Numbered from the stretch's first letter, positions 39,129-49,449 are shown. The stretch is DNA of 64,000 nucleotides from Venatoribacter cucullus (GCF_016132445.1 NZ_CP046056.1:1426001-1490000); one strand, 5' to 3'. Notes: generated by a model from the letters alone, not told the origin. Numbers and translations are program-made.

Positions 39129-42100
39129 TTAGCGGGCGTCGGTGTTCACAATGTCCTGCCAGCGCTTTTCCAGTCGTTTTAATGACACCGGCTCGCGGGT
39201 ACCCAGCGGCTGGGCAAATAAAGCCACCCGCCATTCTTCCAGTAACCAGCCGAATTCCTGCAGCAACGGCCCCGGGTAAGTGGTTTTTTTCCGGGCGGCC
39301 TGATACAGCTGCCACAACGAATCAAATTCAATCATCGACTGGCGGTCACGGGGCAAGTTGCCCTGCAGTTTATCCAGCCGGTATTCAATGGCTTTTAAAT
39401 AACGGCTGTAACACTGCAGTTGCGCCCAGGGCTGGCTGAGCATAAAACCCCGTGCCATTAAGCGCTCCAGATGGGCCTTGGCATCGCTGCAGGCCAGCGC
39501 CCGGTCGAGGCTGACCGAACCGCTCATGGTTTTCAGAATTTTATGCCGCAGCTCCAGCCAGCCGGCGTATTCCTGCAGCAGTTTTTCCGCCTGTGGCATA
39601 AAGTCAGCGCGCCGCTGCAGGCGCTGGCGGAAGTCGGCTGCAGTTAATGGCAGGGCTTCATCCAGTGGCACAAACACCAGCTGAAAAGCGGCGTCAGTTA
39701 AATCGTTGGTAATGTCGGTCTGGTTGCTCAGGCCCTTGGCCAACAGCCAGCGATTACCCAGTACTTTCTGGATGCTTTGTTTAAATAACCGCTCCAGTTC
39801 CGGCAGGCTGGTGCGGATAAGGTGCAACACGCCCTGGCGGTGTGCCTGCTGGGCCGCCGCCTGACTGGCTTCCACCGTTAATTCCAGCTCGTTACCCTGA
39901 CGGCGCAGGCAGGGAAATGCCCGCACGGGCAAGCCACCGGCATCGGTCTGGATGGATTCCGGTAAATCACCAAAATCCCATTGCTGAATACCGCTGCGCT
40001 GATACGCCTGATGAGTAAGCGTTTGTACCTGCTGCTGGCCGGCGGCGGCCCACTGTTGTTTCAATGCGGCCAGATCCCGCCCCTGCGCCAGCAATTTACC
40101 GTCCTGTAGTACGCGGATATTCATCTGTAGATGGGCGGGCAATTCAATCTCCAGCAAGGCGGATAATTCCAGTGACGGCCGTACCGTGCGGTTAATAAAT
40201 TGCAGCAGCTGGGCGTACAGACTGCCCTGCTGCGGGCTGGCCTGACGCAAAAAGGCTTCCGCACTGTTCGGTACGGGTACAAAGAGTTTGCGCGTTGCTT
40301 TCGGCAAGCCCCGCAATACGGCGGCGACTTTTTCGCCAATAAAGCCGGGCACCAGCCATTCCACCTGCGCCTCCGGCACCTGCGCCAGCATCGCCGCCGG
40401 GACGCTCAGGCTGACGCCGTCATCAATACTGCCGGGGGCAAAGCTGTAACTGAGTGGAAAGGCCATGCCCTGCCATTCCAGCTCCGTGGGAAAATCATTG
40501 GCACCAATACCGGCCGCTGCCGGGCTGAGTAACGCTTCCCGGGTAAATTCCAGTGCTTTTTTCTCGGCGGCACTGGCTTTTTCATACCAGCGCTCCAGAT
40601 GCTTCTGGGAAATAAATTCTGCCGGCAAGTGCCGGGCATAAAAATCGGCTTGCCATTGCTCGTCGATCACCAGATCGCGGCGGCGGCTTTTTTCTTCGTA
40701 CTCGGTTACGTCTTTCAGCAGCTGAATATTGCGCCGGTAAAACGGCAGTTTGCTGTTAAATTGCTGCGCCACCAACGCTTCCTGAATAAACAGGCTGCGG
40801 GCAGTTTCCGGTTCAATGCTGGCAAAGTTTACCCGCTTACGCGGATTCACAATCAGGCCATACAGGGTGCTTTGCTCAAAGGCCACCACCTGCCCGCGCT
40901 GTTGTTCCCAGTGTGGTTCAAAGTACTGGTATTTCAGCAAGGGCTTAGCGATTTCTTCCAGCCATTGCGGTTCAATGCGGGCCACGGTGCGGGCAAATAA
41001 CTTGCTGGTTTCCACCAATTCCGCCGCCATGATCCATTTGGGTTTCTTTTTGTACTGGCCGGAGGCCGGGAAAATAAACAGTTTGCGGTTGCGCGCGCCC
41101 AGATACTCCTGCCCTTCGGCTTTAAAACCAATCTGACTGAGCATGCCGGCCAGCAACGATTTATGCACGGCGTCATATCCGGCGGCTTCGTCCTGTTCCT
41201 GCAGGCCCAGTTCCTTGGCCATCAGGTGCAGCTGGCGGTGGGTGTCGCGCCATTCGCGCAGCCGCATAAAGGACAAAAAGTTTTTGCTGCACCATTTGCG
41301 CAGCTGCGCCTGGGTTAACGCCTGGCGCTGCTCTTCGTAGCCGGCCCAAAGATTGACCAGGGTTAAGAAATCCGACTCTTCGTGTTGCCACTGACGGTGT
41401 TTTTCATCGGCCGCCTGTTGTTTTTCCGGTGGCCGTTCGCGCACATCCTGGGCGCTGAGTGCGGCGGCAATAATCAGCACTTCGCGCAGCGCCTGACGCT
41501 GCTGCGCTTCCAGCAACATCCGGCCAATCCGCGGGTCGACCGGCAGGCGCGCCATTTTGCGGCCGAGTTCGGTCATGTCGCCGCGTTCGGTTACGGCTTC
41601 CAGCTCCTGCAGCAGGGTAAAACCGTCTTTAATAAAACGCTCGTCCGGCGCATCGATAAAGGGAAAATCCTGCAACCGCCCGAGTTTCAGCTGCAGCATC
41701 TGTAAAATAACGGCGGCTAAGTTGGTGCGCTGAATTTCCGGCTCGGTAAATGCCGGCCGGTTAAGGAAATCGCTTTCATCGTACAGGCGAATACAAATGC
41801 CCGGCGCGGTGCGGCCACAGCGACCGGCACGCTGGTTGGCGCTGGCCTGCGAGATAGCTTCCACCGGCAAGCGCTGCACTTTGCTGCGGTAACTGTAACG
41901 GGAAATGCGTGCCACGCCGGTATCCACCACATAACGGATACCCGGCACAGTTAAGGATGTTTCGGCGACGTTGGTGGCCAGCACCACCCGGCGGCCACCG
42001 TGCGGACGGAAAATCTTTTGCTGATCGCCGGCGCTTAAACGGGCATACAGCGGCAGAATTTCAGTGGCCGGCAATTGCGCACGACGTAAAAACTCGGCGC

Positions 42101-43049
42101 ATTCACGGATTTCCCGTTCGACGGGTAAAAACACCAGCACATCACCATGCTGACCTTGTTTACGGTCTTCGTCGCGTAATTCCGCCAGCGCTTCGGCAAT
42201 GCCGTCATAGAGACTGAGATCTTCTTCGTTGTCTTCGCTGCGCAATAACGAGCGGTAACGCATTTCCACCGGAAAAGTACGGCCGGACACTTCGATCACC
42301 GGCGCCGGGTTGCCGGCGGCATCGGCAAAATGACGGGCAAAGCGCTCTACATCAATGGTGGCCGAGGTGATCACAATTTTGAGGTCCGGGCGTTTCGGCA
42401 GCAGCTGTTTTAAATAGCCGAGCAGAAAATCGATGTTCAGGCTGCGCTCGTGCGCTTCGTCGATAATGATGCAGTCGTATTCGTTCAGAAAGCGGTCATG
42501 CTGGGTTTGTGCCAGCAGAATACCGTCGGTCATTAATTTAATGCGGGTATGGTCATCGCTGTGGTCGGTAAAGCGCACCTGATACCCCACCGCCTGCCCC
42601 AGCGGCGTTTGCAGCTCATCGGCGATGCGCTGAGCCACAGCGCGGGCCGCCAGCCGGCGCGGCTGGGTGTGGCCAATACGGCCCTGAATGCCCAGCCCGG
42701 CTTCGAGGCAGACTTTCGGTAACTGGGTGGTTTTACCCGAGCCGGTTTCACCGGCAACCACCACCACCTGATGCTGACGGATGGCGGCCAGAATTTCTTC
42801 ACGCCGGCCGGCCACCGGTAATTCGTCCGGATAGCGGATGGTTAAAGGCGTCTGCCGTGCGGCCACAATCTGCTGGCTGCGGGTAATACGCTGAATTATT
42901 TTTTCCAGCAACGGCAAGGCATCCTGCTGCTGTTGCAGGCCCTGCAGCTGCTTCAGACTGCGACGTAACGGGTGCTGATCTTTCAGCAGGCACTGAGCAA
43001 TGGCGCGCTGCAAGGCAGCCCGGTCGGCAGTAAAGCCTTCAGTGGTCAC
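39129..43049 (-). CDS. hrpA: ATP-dependent RNA helicase HrpA (GTG start)
   Basis: A 1306-residue DEAH-box helicase matching E. coli HrpA in length and order. Walker A is [10 protein letters not shown], the DEAH motif is [18 protein letters not shown]-like, motif VI is QRAGRCGR, then ratchet, OB and the long HrpA C-terminal region follow. The start is a choice: AAGGAG at 43056-43061 lies 6 nt before GTG 43049 but directly abuts the in-frame ATG at 43055. GTG is therefore preferred. HrpA rescues stalled ribosome collisions and processes some mRNAs. Confidence 0.93.
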   Translation of the reverse strand: MTTEGFTADRAALQRAIAQCLLKDQHPLRRSLKQLQGLQQQQDALPLLEKIIQRITRSQQIVAARQTPLTIRYPDELPVAGRREEILAAIRQHQVVVVAGETGSGKTTQLPKVCLEAGLGIQGRIGHTQPRRLAARAVAQRIADELQTPLGQAVGYQVRFTDHSDDHTRIKLMTDGILLAQTQHDRFLNEYDCIIIDEAHERSLNIDFLLGYLKQLLPKRPDLKIVITSATIDVERFARHFADAAGNPAPVIEVSGRTFPVEMRYRSLLRSEDNEEDLSLYDGIAEALAELRDEDRKQGQHGDVLVFLPVEREIRECAEFLRRAQLPATEILPLYARLSAGDQQKIFRPHGGRRVVLATNVAETSLTVPGIRYVVDTGVARISRYSYRSKVQRLPVEAISQASANQRAGRCGRTAPGICIRLYDESDFLNRPAFTEPEIQRTNLAAVILQMLQLKLGRLQDFPFIDAPDERFIKDGFTLLQELEAVTERGDMTELGRKMARLPVDPRIGRMLLEAQQRQALREVLIIAAALSAQDVRERPPEKQQAADEKHRQWQHEESDFLTLVNLWAGYEEQRQALTQAQLRKWCSKNFLSFMRLREWRDTHRQLHLMAKELGLQEQDEAAGYDAVHKSLLAGMLSQIGFKAEGQEYLGARNRKLFIFPASGQYKKKPKWIMAAELVETSKLFARTVARIEPQWLEEIAKPLLKYQYFEPHWEQQRGQVVAFEQSTLYGLIVNPRKRVNFASIEPETARSLFIQEALVAQQFNSKLPFYRRNIQLLKDVTEYEEKSRRRDLVIDEQWQADFYARHLPAEFISQKHLERWYEKASAAEKKALEFTREALLSPAAAGIGANDFPTELEWQGMAFPLSYSFAPGSIDDGVSLSVPAAMLAQVPEAQVEWLVPGFIGEKVAAVLRGLPKATRKLFVPVPNSAEAFLRQASPQQGSLYAQLLQFINRTVRPSLELSALLEIELPAHLQMNIRVLQDGKLLAQGRDLAALKQQWAAAGQQQVQTLTHQAYQRSGIQQWDFGDLPESIQTDAGGLPVRAFPCLRRQGNELELTVEASQAAAQQAHRQGVLHLIRTSLPELERLFKQSIQKVLGNRWLLAKGLSNQTDITNDLTDAAFQLVFVPLDEALPLTAADFRQRLQRRADFMPQAEKLLQEYAGWLELRHKILKTMSGSVSLDRALACSDAKAHLERLMARGFMLSQPWAQLQCYSRYLKAIEYRLDKLQGNLPRDRQSMIEFDSLWQLYQAARKKTTYPGPLLQEFGWLLEEWRVALFAQPLGTREPVSLKRLEKRWQDIVNTDAR

Positions 43050-43080
43050 GCGCATCTCCTTGGTTTCTTTTATTGGTACC

Positions 43081-43121
43081 AATAAAAACGCCCCGTATTC
43101 TGCAATACAGGGCGCTTTATT
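43081..43121 (-). terminator. Terminator after fadD
   Basis: On the minus strand, a GCGCCCTGTATT/AATACGGGGCG-type stem with a GCAG loop is followed by TTTTTATT, 15 bp beyond the fadD stop. Confidence 0.85.
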
Positions 43122-43135
43122 AAACCAGCAACAAC

Positions 43136-44815
43136 TTACTTGTGCTTGGCCAGTTCGGCATCACGCAGTTCGCGACGCAGAATTTTACCGACGTTGGTTT
43201 TCGGCAATTCATCGCGGAACTCAATCTGGCGCGGGATCTTGTACGCGGTCAGGCGTTCACGACACCAGGCGGTGATTTCAGCAGCGGTCAGATTTTCGTT
43301 TTTGGAAACGATAAATACTTTAACGGCTTCAGAGGTCTTCGGATCCGGAATACCAATGGCGGCCGCTTCCATTACATCCGGGTGGGATACGATGACGTCT
43401 TCCACTTCGTTCGGATAAACGTTGAAGCCGGAGACGATGATCATGTCTTTCTTACGATCAACAATCTTCATGTAACCGTCGTCGGTAATCACTGCCATAT
43501 CGCCGGTTTTCAGCCAGCCATCGGCATCGATGGTTTCTGCTGTGGCTTCCGGACGCTGCCAGTAGCCTTTCATCACCTGCGGACCTTTAACACACAACTC
43601 GCCCGGCTCGCCCAGGGGCAGTTCGTTACCGGCATCGTCGATCACCTTACAGGCGGTGCCCGCCACCGGCATACCGATGGTGCCCAGCTTGATGTAACCC
43701 GGCGGGTTGAAAGAAACCACCGGAGAGGTTTCGGTCATGCCGAAACCTTCGGCAATTTCACAACCGGTAACCGCTTTCCACTGGTCTGCAGCGTCTTTGG
43801 TCAACGCCATGCCGCCGGAAATGGTCAGTTTCAGTTTGCTGAAGTTGATATTACGGAAGGCTTCCTGGTTGCACAGCGCCACAAACAAGGTGTTCAGGCC
43901 GACAAAGCCGCTGAACGGTGTGGACTGCAGCACTTTGATAAAGCCCGGAATATCACGCGGGTTCGGAATCAGGATGGAGTGGTTACCGGTTTCCAGCATC
44001 ACCATGCAATGCACGGTAAAGGCGTAGATATGGTACAGCGGCAGCGGCGCCACCACGGATTCTTTGCCTTCCTGCAGCACCATATTGAACAGACCATGAC
44101 ACTGCATCATGTTCGCCATCAGGTTGCGGTGGGTCAGCATCGCGCCTTTGGCCACGCCAGTGGTGCCGCCGGTGTATTGCAGTACCGCCACGTCGTTACG
44201 GTCAACGTTGACCGGGCTGAACGACTTGCCAGCGCCTTGTTTCAGCGCGTCACGCAGGTTCACCGCACCAGCAATATTAAACGCCGGAACTTCTTTTTTA
44301 ACGTGCTTGAGAACGGCATTGATCAGGGTGCGTTTTACCGCCCCGTGCATATCACCCACCTGAGTGACGATCACGTGCTTGATGCCGGTATTGGGCAGCA
44401 CTTTCTCGGCCTTGGCGGCCATGTTGGCCAGCACCACCAGTGCTTTAGCGCCGGAATCGTTAAACTGGTGTTCCATTTCCCGTTCGGTGTACAGCGGGTT
44501 GGTATTCACCACCACCATACCGGCGCGCATGGCACCGAATACCACAATCGGATACTGCAGAACGTTCGGCAACTGTACGGCAATACGGTCACCGGCCTGC
44601 AGGCTGGTTTCATTTTGCAGATAGGCGGCAAAGGCTGCGGTTTGCTTATCCAGCTCAGCGTAAGTCAGGGTCTGACCCAGGCAGGTAAACGCCGGGTTGT
44701 TGGCAAAACGCTTGACGAAACCATCAAAAATTTCGACCAGCGAATTGTGTTTATCGGGATCAATCGTACGCGGATACCCTTCCGGATAACGCTCCTGAAA
44801 AAATTCTTCGTTCAT
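43136..44815 (-). CDS. fadD: Long-chain fatty-acid-CoA ligase
   Basis: A 559-residue acyl-CoA synthetase. The AMP-binding P-loop YTGGTTGVAKGA is near 213-224, GFGMTETSP lies in the middle and the FadD C-terminal signature GWLKTGDMA follows. The length and N-terminal sequence (YPEGYPRTID) match proteobacterial FadD1/FadD2. It activates imported long-chain fatty acids for beta-oxidation, consistent with the ETF genes in the window. A long frame on the opposite strand (43142-44827) is an artefact of its codon use. Confidence 0.95.
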   Translation of the reverse strand: MNEEFFQERYPEGYPRTIDPDKHNSLVEIFDGFVKRFANNPAFTCLGQTLTYAELDKQTAAFAAYLQNETSLQAGDRIAVQLPNVLQYPIVVFGAMRAGMVVVNTNPLYTEREMEHQFNDSGAKALVVLANMAAKAEKVLPNTGIKHVIVTQVGDMHGAVKRTLINAVLKHVKKEVPAFNIAGAVNLRDALKQGAGKSFSPVNVDRNDVAVLQYTGGTTGVAKGAMLTHRNLMANMMQCHGLFNMVLQEGKESVVAPLPLYHIYAFTVHCMVMLETGNHSILIPNPRDIPGFIKVLQSTPFSGFVGLNTLFVALCNQEAFRNINFSKLKLTISGGMALTKDAADQWKAVTGCEIAEGFGMTETSPVVSFNPPGYIKLGTIGMPVAGTACKVIDDAGNELPLGEPGELCVKGPQVMKGYWQRPEATAETIDADGWLKTGDMAVITDDGYMKIVDRKKDMIIVSGFNVYPNEVEDVIVSHPDVMEAAAIGIPDPKTSEAVKVFIVSKNENLTAAEITAWCRERLTAYKIPRQIEFRDELPKTNVGKILRRELRDAELAKHK

Positions 44816-44967
44816 ACCGCCTCCTGAATCACCCTGGTTATCGTTATTGGCAGGGTTGTGTGAATTTCAATATGGCACCGACCGGCTCCCCACTGGTTTA
44901 CCCGGGCCAAAAAGCAGCGCGAGTTTACCTGTTTTCTGCAGGTGCGGCAAAATACCCGCCGGCCGGG

Positions 44968-44997
44968 TTTACAAAATGACACAGCCCGCGGTATACC
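44968..44997 (+). promoter_or_regulatory. Possible promoter for the hydrolase-phaJ pair
   Basis: TTTACA (44968-44973) and TATACC (44992-44997) are 18 bp apart, 34 bp ahead of the start at 45032. The -10 is imperfect. Confidence 0.45.
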
Positions 44998-45031
44998 CTG
45001 CGGTTACCCCAATAATAAAAATGACTAATTT

Positions 45032-45931
45032 ATGAACAAGATTGAAGTGCAGGCCGCCGATCAGCAGATTTTCTGCGTACGTCACTGGCCCCATCCGGCG
45101 CCCCGCGCCCGTCTGCAGATTCTGCACGGCATGGCCGAACACTGTGAGCGCTACCAGCCGCTGGCGGAGTTTCTGCACCAGCATGGCGTTGAAGTGATTG
45201 CGCATAATCACCGCGGCCATGGTGAACGCGGCCCGGCCGGGCATTTTGCAGATCAGGATGGCTGGAACAAGGTACTGGCCGATGTCAGCACAGCGCAGCA
45301 GGTCGGTAATCCGCAGGTACCGTTATTTTTACTCGGCCATTCCATGGGCTCTTTTATTGCCCGCAGCTGGGCAGCACGCCACGGTGAACGCTTACAGGGA
45401 TTACTGTTATCGGGTTCCAATCAGCAGCCACCGGGGTTGTTTTATCTGGGCCGCTCGGTGGCCTGGTTACTGCAACGCCTGCAGGGTGGGCAGCATTTGT
45501 CCGGGGTCATGAACTGGCTGTCGTTTGCCGCCTTCAACAAGCCCTTTCAACCGGCCCGCACTGGCTTTGACTGGCTCAGCCGCAATCCGCGCGCTGTGGA
45601 TCAGTATATGGGTGACCCTCAGTGCGGGCATTTATGCAGCCTGCAGCTGTGGCAGGATGTATTCGGTGGACTGATTGAAATAAGCCGCCCGGCCAGTGCC
45701 CGGCAAATTCCGGCAACGCTGCCGCTGTATCTGTTCGGTGGGGATATGGACCCGGTTGGCCGGCTGGGCCAGGGCTTGCCGGCGCTGGCACAACTGTTTG
45801 CACACACAGGTCATGACAAGGTCACACTGCGGCTGTACCCTGAAGGCCGGCATGAAATGCTGAACGAACAAAACGCTTCTGATGTTTTTAATGATTTGCT
45901 GCAATGGCTTAACCAGCAATTGCCAGCCTGA
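45032..45931 (+). CDS. Alpha/beta hydrolase, lysophospholipase/monoacylglycerol-lipase like
   Basis: A 299-residue Hydrolase_4-type enzyme. It has LHGMAEHCERY (oxyanion region, about 31-41), HNHRGHGERG, the nucleophile Ser104 in GHSMGS, the acid Asp in FGGDMDPVG and the base His in GRHEMLNE. The pattern is that of PldB-like lysophospholipases and bacterial monoacylglycerol lipases. There is no signal peptide. It lies 20 bp before the hydratase gene and is divergent from fadD, suggesting a lipid-turnover role. Confidence 0.85.
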   Translation: MNKIEVQAADQQIFCVRHWPHPAPRARLQILHGMAEHCERYQPLAEFLHQHGVEVIAHNHRGHGERGPAGHFADQDGWNKVLADVSTAQQVGNPQVPLFLLGHSMGSFIARSWAARHGERLQGLLLSGSNQQPPGLFYLGRSVAWLLQRLQGGQHLSGVMNWLSFAAFNKPFQPARTGFDWLSRNPRAVDQYMGDPQCGHLCSLQLWQDVFGGLIEISRPASARQIPATLPLYLFGGDMDPVGRLGQGLPALAQLFAHTGHDKVTLRLYPEGRHEMLNEQNASDVFNDLLQWLNQQLPA

Positions 45932-45951
45932 CACCGACGAGAGCCCGCCGT

Positions 45952-46425
45952 ATGGAAACTGTAACCAATCGTCCTTTTAATGAAATCAACACCGGCGATC
46001 GCTGCCAGCGCAGCCATACCGTAACCGAACAGGATCTGCAGTTATTTGCCGCCGTTTCCGGCGACCGCAATCCAGTGCATCTGGATGCCGACTACGCGGC
46101 TACCACGCCGTTCAAAGGCCAGATTGCCCACGGTATGTTTACCGGTGCCCTGATTTCCGCCGCGCTGGCCATGGACCTGCCCGGTCCCGGCACGGTGTAT
46201 CTGGGCCAGAACCTGTCATTCCGCAAGCCGGTGATGATTGGCGATGAGCTGACCGTGATTCTGGAAGTGACCGCCAAACATGAAAGCAAACCCATTGTGA
46301 CCCTGGGCTGCACCGTTACCAATCAGGACGGTAAAATTGTCGCCACCGGCGAAGCCACCGTGATGGCGCCGACTGAAAAAATGACCGTGCCGGTGCCGGC
46401 GCTGCCACCCATTCAGATCGGTTAA
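45952..46425 (+). CDS. phaJ: MaoC-like (R)-specific enoyl-CoA hydratase
   Basis: A 157-residue hot-dog-fold hydratase with the MaoC/PhaJ catalytic motif: Asp38 and His43 in SGDRNPVHLD, then FKGQIAHGMF. PhaJ enzymes convert trans-2-enoyl-CoA to (R)-3-hydroxyacyl-CoA, linking beta-oxidation to polyhydroxyalkanoate synthesis. No pha synthase is in the window, and a PhaB remnant exists at 4.2 kb, so the pathway context is uncertain. It is followed at once by a strong terminator. Confidence 0.88.
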   Translation: METVTNRPFNEINTGDRCQRSHTVTEQDLQLFAAVSGDRNPVHLDADYAATTPFKGQIAHGMFTGALISAALAMDLPGPGTVYLGQNLSFRKPVMIGDELTVILEVTAKHESKPIVTLGCTVTNQDGKIVATGEATVMAPTEKMTVPVPALPPIQIG

Positions 46426-46430
46426 ATAAT

Positions 46431-46459
46431 AAAAAAGCGGGCCGATGCCCGCTTTTTTT
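46431..46459. terminator. Bidirectional terminator
   Basis: AAAAAAGCGGGC pairs with GCCCGCTTTTTT over a CGAT loop. It lies between phaJ and the convergent AgmX-like gene and overlaps the stop codon of the latter. Confidence 0.93.
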
Positions 46460-47399
46460 ATGGCACAAAACGGATCGGAAATTCCGTTACCGCCACCTCA
46501 ACCGGCTTACTGCCGAAATCCATGCGCCGGCACTGCATCAGCAGTCGTTTATGCAGATCGTCATCCTTCAGCTCACTGCTGCTGACGGAACAGGACGATA
46601 CTTTGCCATCCGGCTGAATTTCCGCTTTCAGAGTTACCGAACCGGCCAGCGCCGGGTTGCGCCGCAGGGCCATACGGAACTGGCGGTCGAAATGAATGCG
46701 GTGTTCTTCAATTACCGTACGCAATTCTTCCTGTGTCCGTACCCGGCTTTCCGCTACCGCCTGCTGTTGCTCGGCCGTCAGTTCCACTGCGGTCAGCTGA
46801 CGATCCTGCAGCTGCTCCCCGACAGTCGCTTGCGTCAGTTGCGAGGTGTCCACCCCACCCGATGTCCGGGCAACCGCATTACGGTCCACCACCGAACCGA
46901 CATCGGTCGCCTGCTGACCCGCGTTGGACAGGTTACGGCTGGCCGTATTCAGTTCCTGCACCGGTACCTTGCTGCGAAGACTTTGCAGAGCACTTAAGGC
47001 TTCGCCACCAAAACGCTCACGGGCTTTTTCCCGGGCCTGTTCGCGTTGTTCCTGCGTCGCCTGCACTTTGGGTTCCGCCTTTGGTTTGGGCTGCGGTTTC
47101 GGCGGCTCAGGTTTTACCTCCGGCACGGGTTTGGGCTCGGGTTCCGGCGCCGGTTTTTTCTCTTCCGGCGGCGGCGTCACGGGCTTGGGTGGTTCGGCTT
47201 TTTTACGCTCCAGCACCCGCGCCAGTTGCGGCGGTAATTTTTCCAGTTCCGCCCGATCCGGTTGCGGCAGACTGATGCGCGGGATAATCAAACCGGGTAC
47301 CAGTACCAGAGCCAGCAGTAAAACCAGAATAACCCCGAAGCGGCGTTTATCGGCACTGTCACTCCAGGGCAGTTCCGGAGTGCGGTAATAGAGCGTCAT
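46458..47399 (-). CDS. AgmX/TonB-like energy transducer
   Basis: A 313-residue protein with one N-terminal TM helix (about 22-40), a long Pro/Lys/Glu-rich periplasmic spacer (about 65-125) and a C-terminal TonB-like domain of the AgmX/PglI type (LRRNPALAGSVTLKAEI, ending in EFPIRFVP). This is the layout of TonB, TolA and myxobacterial GltG/GltJ. It probably carries force from the ExbB/ExbD motor across the periplasm. It overlaps the preceding ExbD gene by 4 bp and is the last gene of the operon. The outer-membrane partner is unknown. Confidence 0.82.
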   Translation of the reverse strand: MTLYYRTPELPWSDSADKRRFGVILVLLLALVLVPGLIIPRISLPQPDRAELEKLPPQLARVLERKKAEPPKPVTPPPEEKKPAPEPEPKPVPEVKPEPPKPQPKPKAEPKVQATQEQREQAREKARERFGGEALSALQSLRSKVPVQELNTASRNLSNAGQQATDVGSVVDRNAVARTSGGVDTSQLTQATVGEQLQDRQLTAVELTAEQQQAVAESRVRTQEELRTVIEEHRIHFDRQFRMALRRNPALAGSVTLKAEIQPDGKVSSCSVSSSELKDDDLHKRLLMQCRRMDFGSKPVEVAVTEFPIRFVP

Positions 47400-47899
47400 C
47401 CGCCACCTCCGCCACCCGGTAAGGTTTGATTAACCGCCAGTGAAATATGATTGAATTGCGCTTTGGCGCAGGTATTCATCACTTTTTTCAGCAGCGTATA
47501 GGCGATGTCTTTGTCGCCCATAATGGTGACTGGCCGGCCTTGCTCACCGTCGGCCAGCGGTGAACGGGCAGCCAGATATTCCAGTTCTTTTTTCAGCTCG
47601 GGAATCTCTTCACCACTTGCCGCAGCGGCGGCACTGGACGACGTAATAACCCGGCCCTGCACCAGAATATCCTGCTGGCTGATCATAATGGTGACCTGCT
47701 CAGCCGGTTTGTTATCCGCTAATGACGCCGGTAACTGAATGGCATCATTATTCTGCACCTCGACTTCGGCCTGATTCACCATCAGGAAAAACACCAGAAT
47801 GGTAAAAATATCCATCAGGGCAGTCAGGTTTAGGCCGGATTTATTGGCGTTGCGTTTATGATTGCGCTGCATCCGCAGCGCCCGGCGTGACATTTTCAT
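47396..47899 (-). CDS. ExbD/TolR-family motor protein with conserved Asp
   Basis: A 167-residue ExbD/TolR protein. A basic N-terminus precedes a single TM helix that retains the proton-pathway Asp (Asp30 in LTALMDIFTILVFFLM). The periplasmic domain includes VTIMGDKDIAYTLLKKVM and the protein ends in a poly-Gly tail. It should form the rotor or stator core with the ExbB homologue and the second ExbD gene just upstream. Four-bp overlaps on both sides suggest coupled translation. Confidence 0.88.
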   Translation of the reverse strand: MKMSRRALRMQRNHKRNANKSGLNLTALMDIFTILVFFLMVNQAEVEVQNNDAIQLPASLADNKPAEQVTIMISQQDILVQGRVITSSSAAAAASGEEIPELKKELEYLAARSPLADGEQGRPVTIMGDKDIAYTLLKKVMNTCAKAQFNHISLAVNQTLPGGGGGG

Positions 47900-48408
47900 G
47901 GCGTCACCTCCGGCGCATCACCGAGGGAAATATCCGGAAATAAGGTGGCGTCGACCAGCGAGGCAGCCACTACGGCCGGGTATACCCGCACCGTGTCCAT
48001 TACCGTGACCAGGGTCTGGTAATCAATGTCCGGCGAGGACAACAGACTGATGTCTTTTTTGGCCGAAAACCCCGGGTTTTTCTTAATATCCTGCAGCGCT
48101 TGTGACAGCGCATTAAAATCAAACTGCGCACCGTTTTTCGGCAGCGTCAGTAACGATTCTGTCTGCTGCTGATACGTACGGGTTATTTCAAACCCCTGTG
48201 AGCGGATCACAACATTCAGCGTCACGTCTTCCGGATTAACCACCGACTCGGGCTGATCTCCCGAAGGCAGCCTGAGATCAAGCACCGCCAGTTGTGAGAA
48301 CACCATGTTCATCAACAATACCGGCACCAGTACGATCATCAGGTTCATGAAAGATGTAACGTTGAGCTCCGCCTCTTCTTTAATTCGCTTGTGGCGTCTC
48401 ATGGGCAT
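47896..48408 (-). CDS. ExbD/TolR-family protein lacking the proton-pathway Asp
   Basis: A 170-residue ExbD/TolR paralogue. The pre-TM motif ELNVTSFMN aligns with the canonical NVTPFID of ExbD, so the functional Asp is replaced by Asn22. The TM helix and periplasmic domain (LLSSPDIDYQTLVTVMDTVR) are otherwise normal. Paired ExbD paralogues occur in the AglQRS motor of Myxococcus. Here only one of the pair could carry protons, so this subunit may be structural. It is 7 bp from the ExbB homologue. Confidence 0.85.
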   Translation of the reverse strand: MPMRRHKRIKEEAELNVTSFMNLMIVLVPVLLMNMVFSQLAVLDLRLPSGDQPESVVNPEDVTLNVVIRSQGFEITRTYQQQTESLLTLPKNGAQFDFNALSQALQDIKKNPGFSAKKDISLLSSPDIDYQTLVTVMDTVRVYPAVVAASLVDATLFPDISLGDAPEVTP

Positions 48409-48415
48409 TTACATC

Positions 48416-49063
48416 TCAGTTGCTGCTGGTGGTCTGGCCTGCTTTACGCTCAGTAATAATATTGAGGAATTTCACCCCGGCCATTTCAATGCTGTCGACA
48501 ATTTCGCTGGTTTTGGACTGCAGATAGCTGTGCAGCAGAATCAGCGGAATAGCGGCCATCAGACCGAAGGCGGTGGTGTTCATGGCGACGGAAATACTCT
48601 GGGATAACAGCGCCGCTTTTTCCGCCGGCGCGGCGTTAGCCACTGCCGTAAAGGCGGCGATCAGGCCCATAATGGTGCCCAGCAGCCCCATCAGGGTGGC
48701 GATATTGGCGAGGGTGGCGACGTACTGGGTACGTTTTTCCAGTTGCGGAATGGCTTCCATCAGGCCTTCTTCCAGCGCGTATTCAATTTCTTCACGGCGC
48801 TGACTACCGGGAATACGGGCAATCGCGGCGGAGAAAATACGGCTGATTTTGCTGTCGGAATTATTGGCGTAGTTCAGAGCGGCGCGCATATCGCGTTTCT
48901 GCAGCATCGGCAGCATCTCATCAAAGGCGCGGCGGTTACTGGATTTTTCTTTCAGCAAAAATAACAAGCGTTCCAGCGCAATGGCCAGACCGATGGCCAT
49001 CACAATGGCAATCGGATACATAAAGGCACCGCCTTCCTGAAAAAAGCGAATAATGGCGTCCAT
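48416..49063 (-). CDS. ExbB/TolQ/MotA-family motor protein
   Basis: A 215-residue ExbB/TolQ homologue with three TM segments: about 13-35, then two in the C-terminal half containing TLMGLLGTIMGLIAAF and TAFGLMAAIPLILLHSYL. The start at 49063 gives MDAIIRFFQEGGAFMYPIA, the family N-terminus; longer frames add unrelated sequence. It forms the pentameric proton channel around the ExbD helices. Confidence 0.92.
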   Translation of the reverse strand: MDAIIRFFQEGGAFMYPIAIVMAIGLAIALERLLFLLKEKSSNRRAFDEMLPMLQKRDMRAALNYANNSDSKISRIFSAAIARIPGSQRREEIEYALEEGLMEAIPQLEKRTQYVATLANIATLMGLLGTIMGLIAAFTAVANAAPAEKAALLSQSISVAMNTTAFGLMAAIPLILLHSYLQSKTSEIVDSIEMAGVKFLNIITERKAGQTTSSN

Positions 49064-49164
49064 AATTTCCCCCGCAGTGGTGTAAGAATGTTTTATCGTT
49101 ATTGGTGTTATTAATTTTTTTATAGCGTTATTTATGCCGGTTTTATTGCCTGCTGGCAAGGCTG

Positions 49165-49449
49165 TTAATCCGGCGTTGCCGGTTTCAGTGCCTGGCCGGC
49201 CTGCTGCATTTCCTGCTGCAGCCGTTCGGCACTGAGCGGCTGCAACCAATGCTGCTGATAGCGTTTAACCGGCGCCTGTAGACGGCCGGTGCCCGGTGCT
49301 TCGCGCCAGGGCGTAATGGTCATTACCCCCGGCTGTTCCTGATTGCCCTGAATGGAAATACCTTCCAGCCGGATAACCTGTTCCGGGCGCGCCCACAGCA
49401 ACGCCGGCAGCAATAACAGTAACCCGGTTATTATGCTGCGCATCCTCAA
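49165..49449 (-). CDS. Small exported protein of unknown function
   Basis: A 94-residue protein with a signal peptide (cleavage near LWA, residue 20) and a short soluble domain containing IRLEGISIQGNQEQP and ITPWREAPGTGR. I do not recognise a family. The start overlaps the stop of the upstream TPR lipoprotein (ATGA), so it belongs to the operon. The VIRLEGISIQG segment looks like a beta strand seen in small periplasmic adaptors. The 100-bp gap to the ExbB gene is the largest inside the unit. Confidence 0.7.
   Translation of the reverse strand: MRMRSIITGLLLLLPALLWARPEQVIRLEGISIQGNQEQPGVMTITPWREAPGTGRLQAPVKRYQQHWLQPLSAERLQQEMQQAGQALKPATPD

Noticed and set aside
43142-44827. A 561-codon open frame on the plus strand
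   Set aside because: It is fully antisense to fadD, which has clear domain motifs; the frame follows from codon bias of fadD and its translation resembles no protein.
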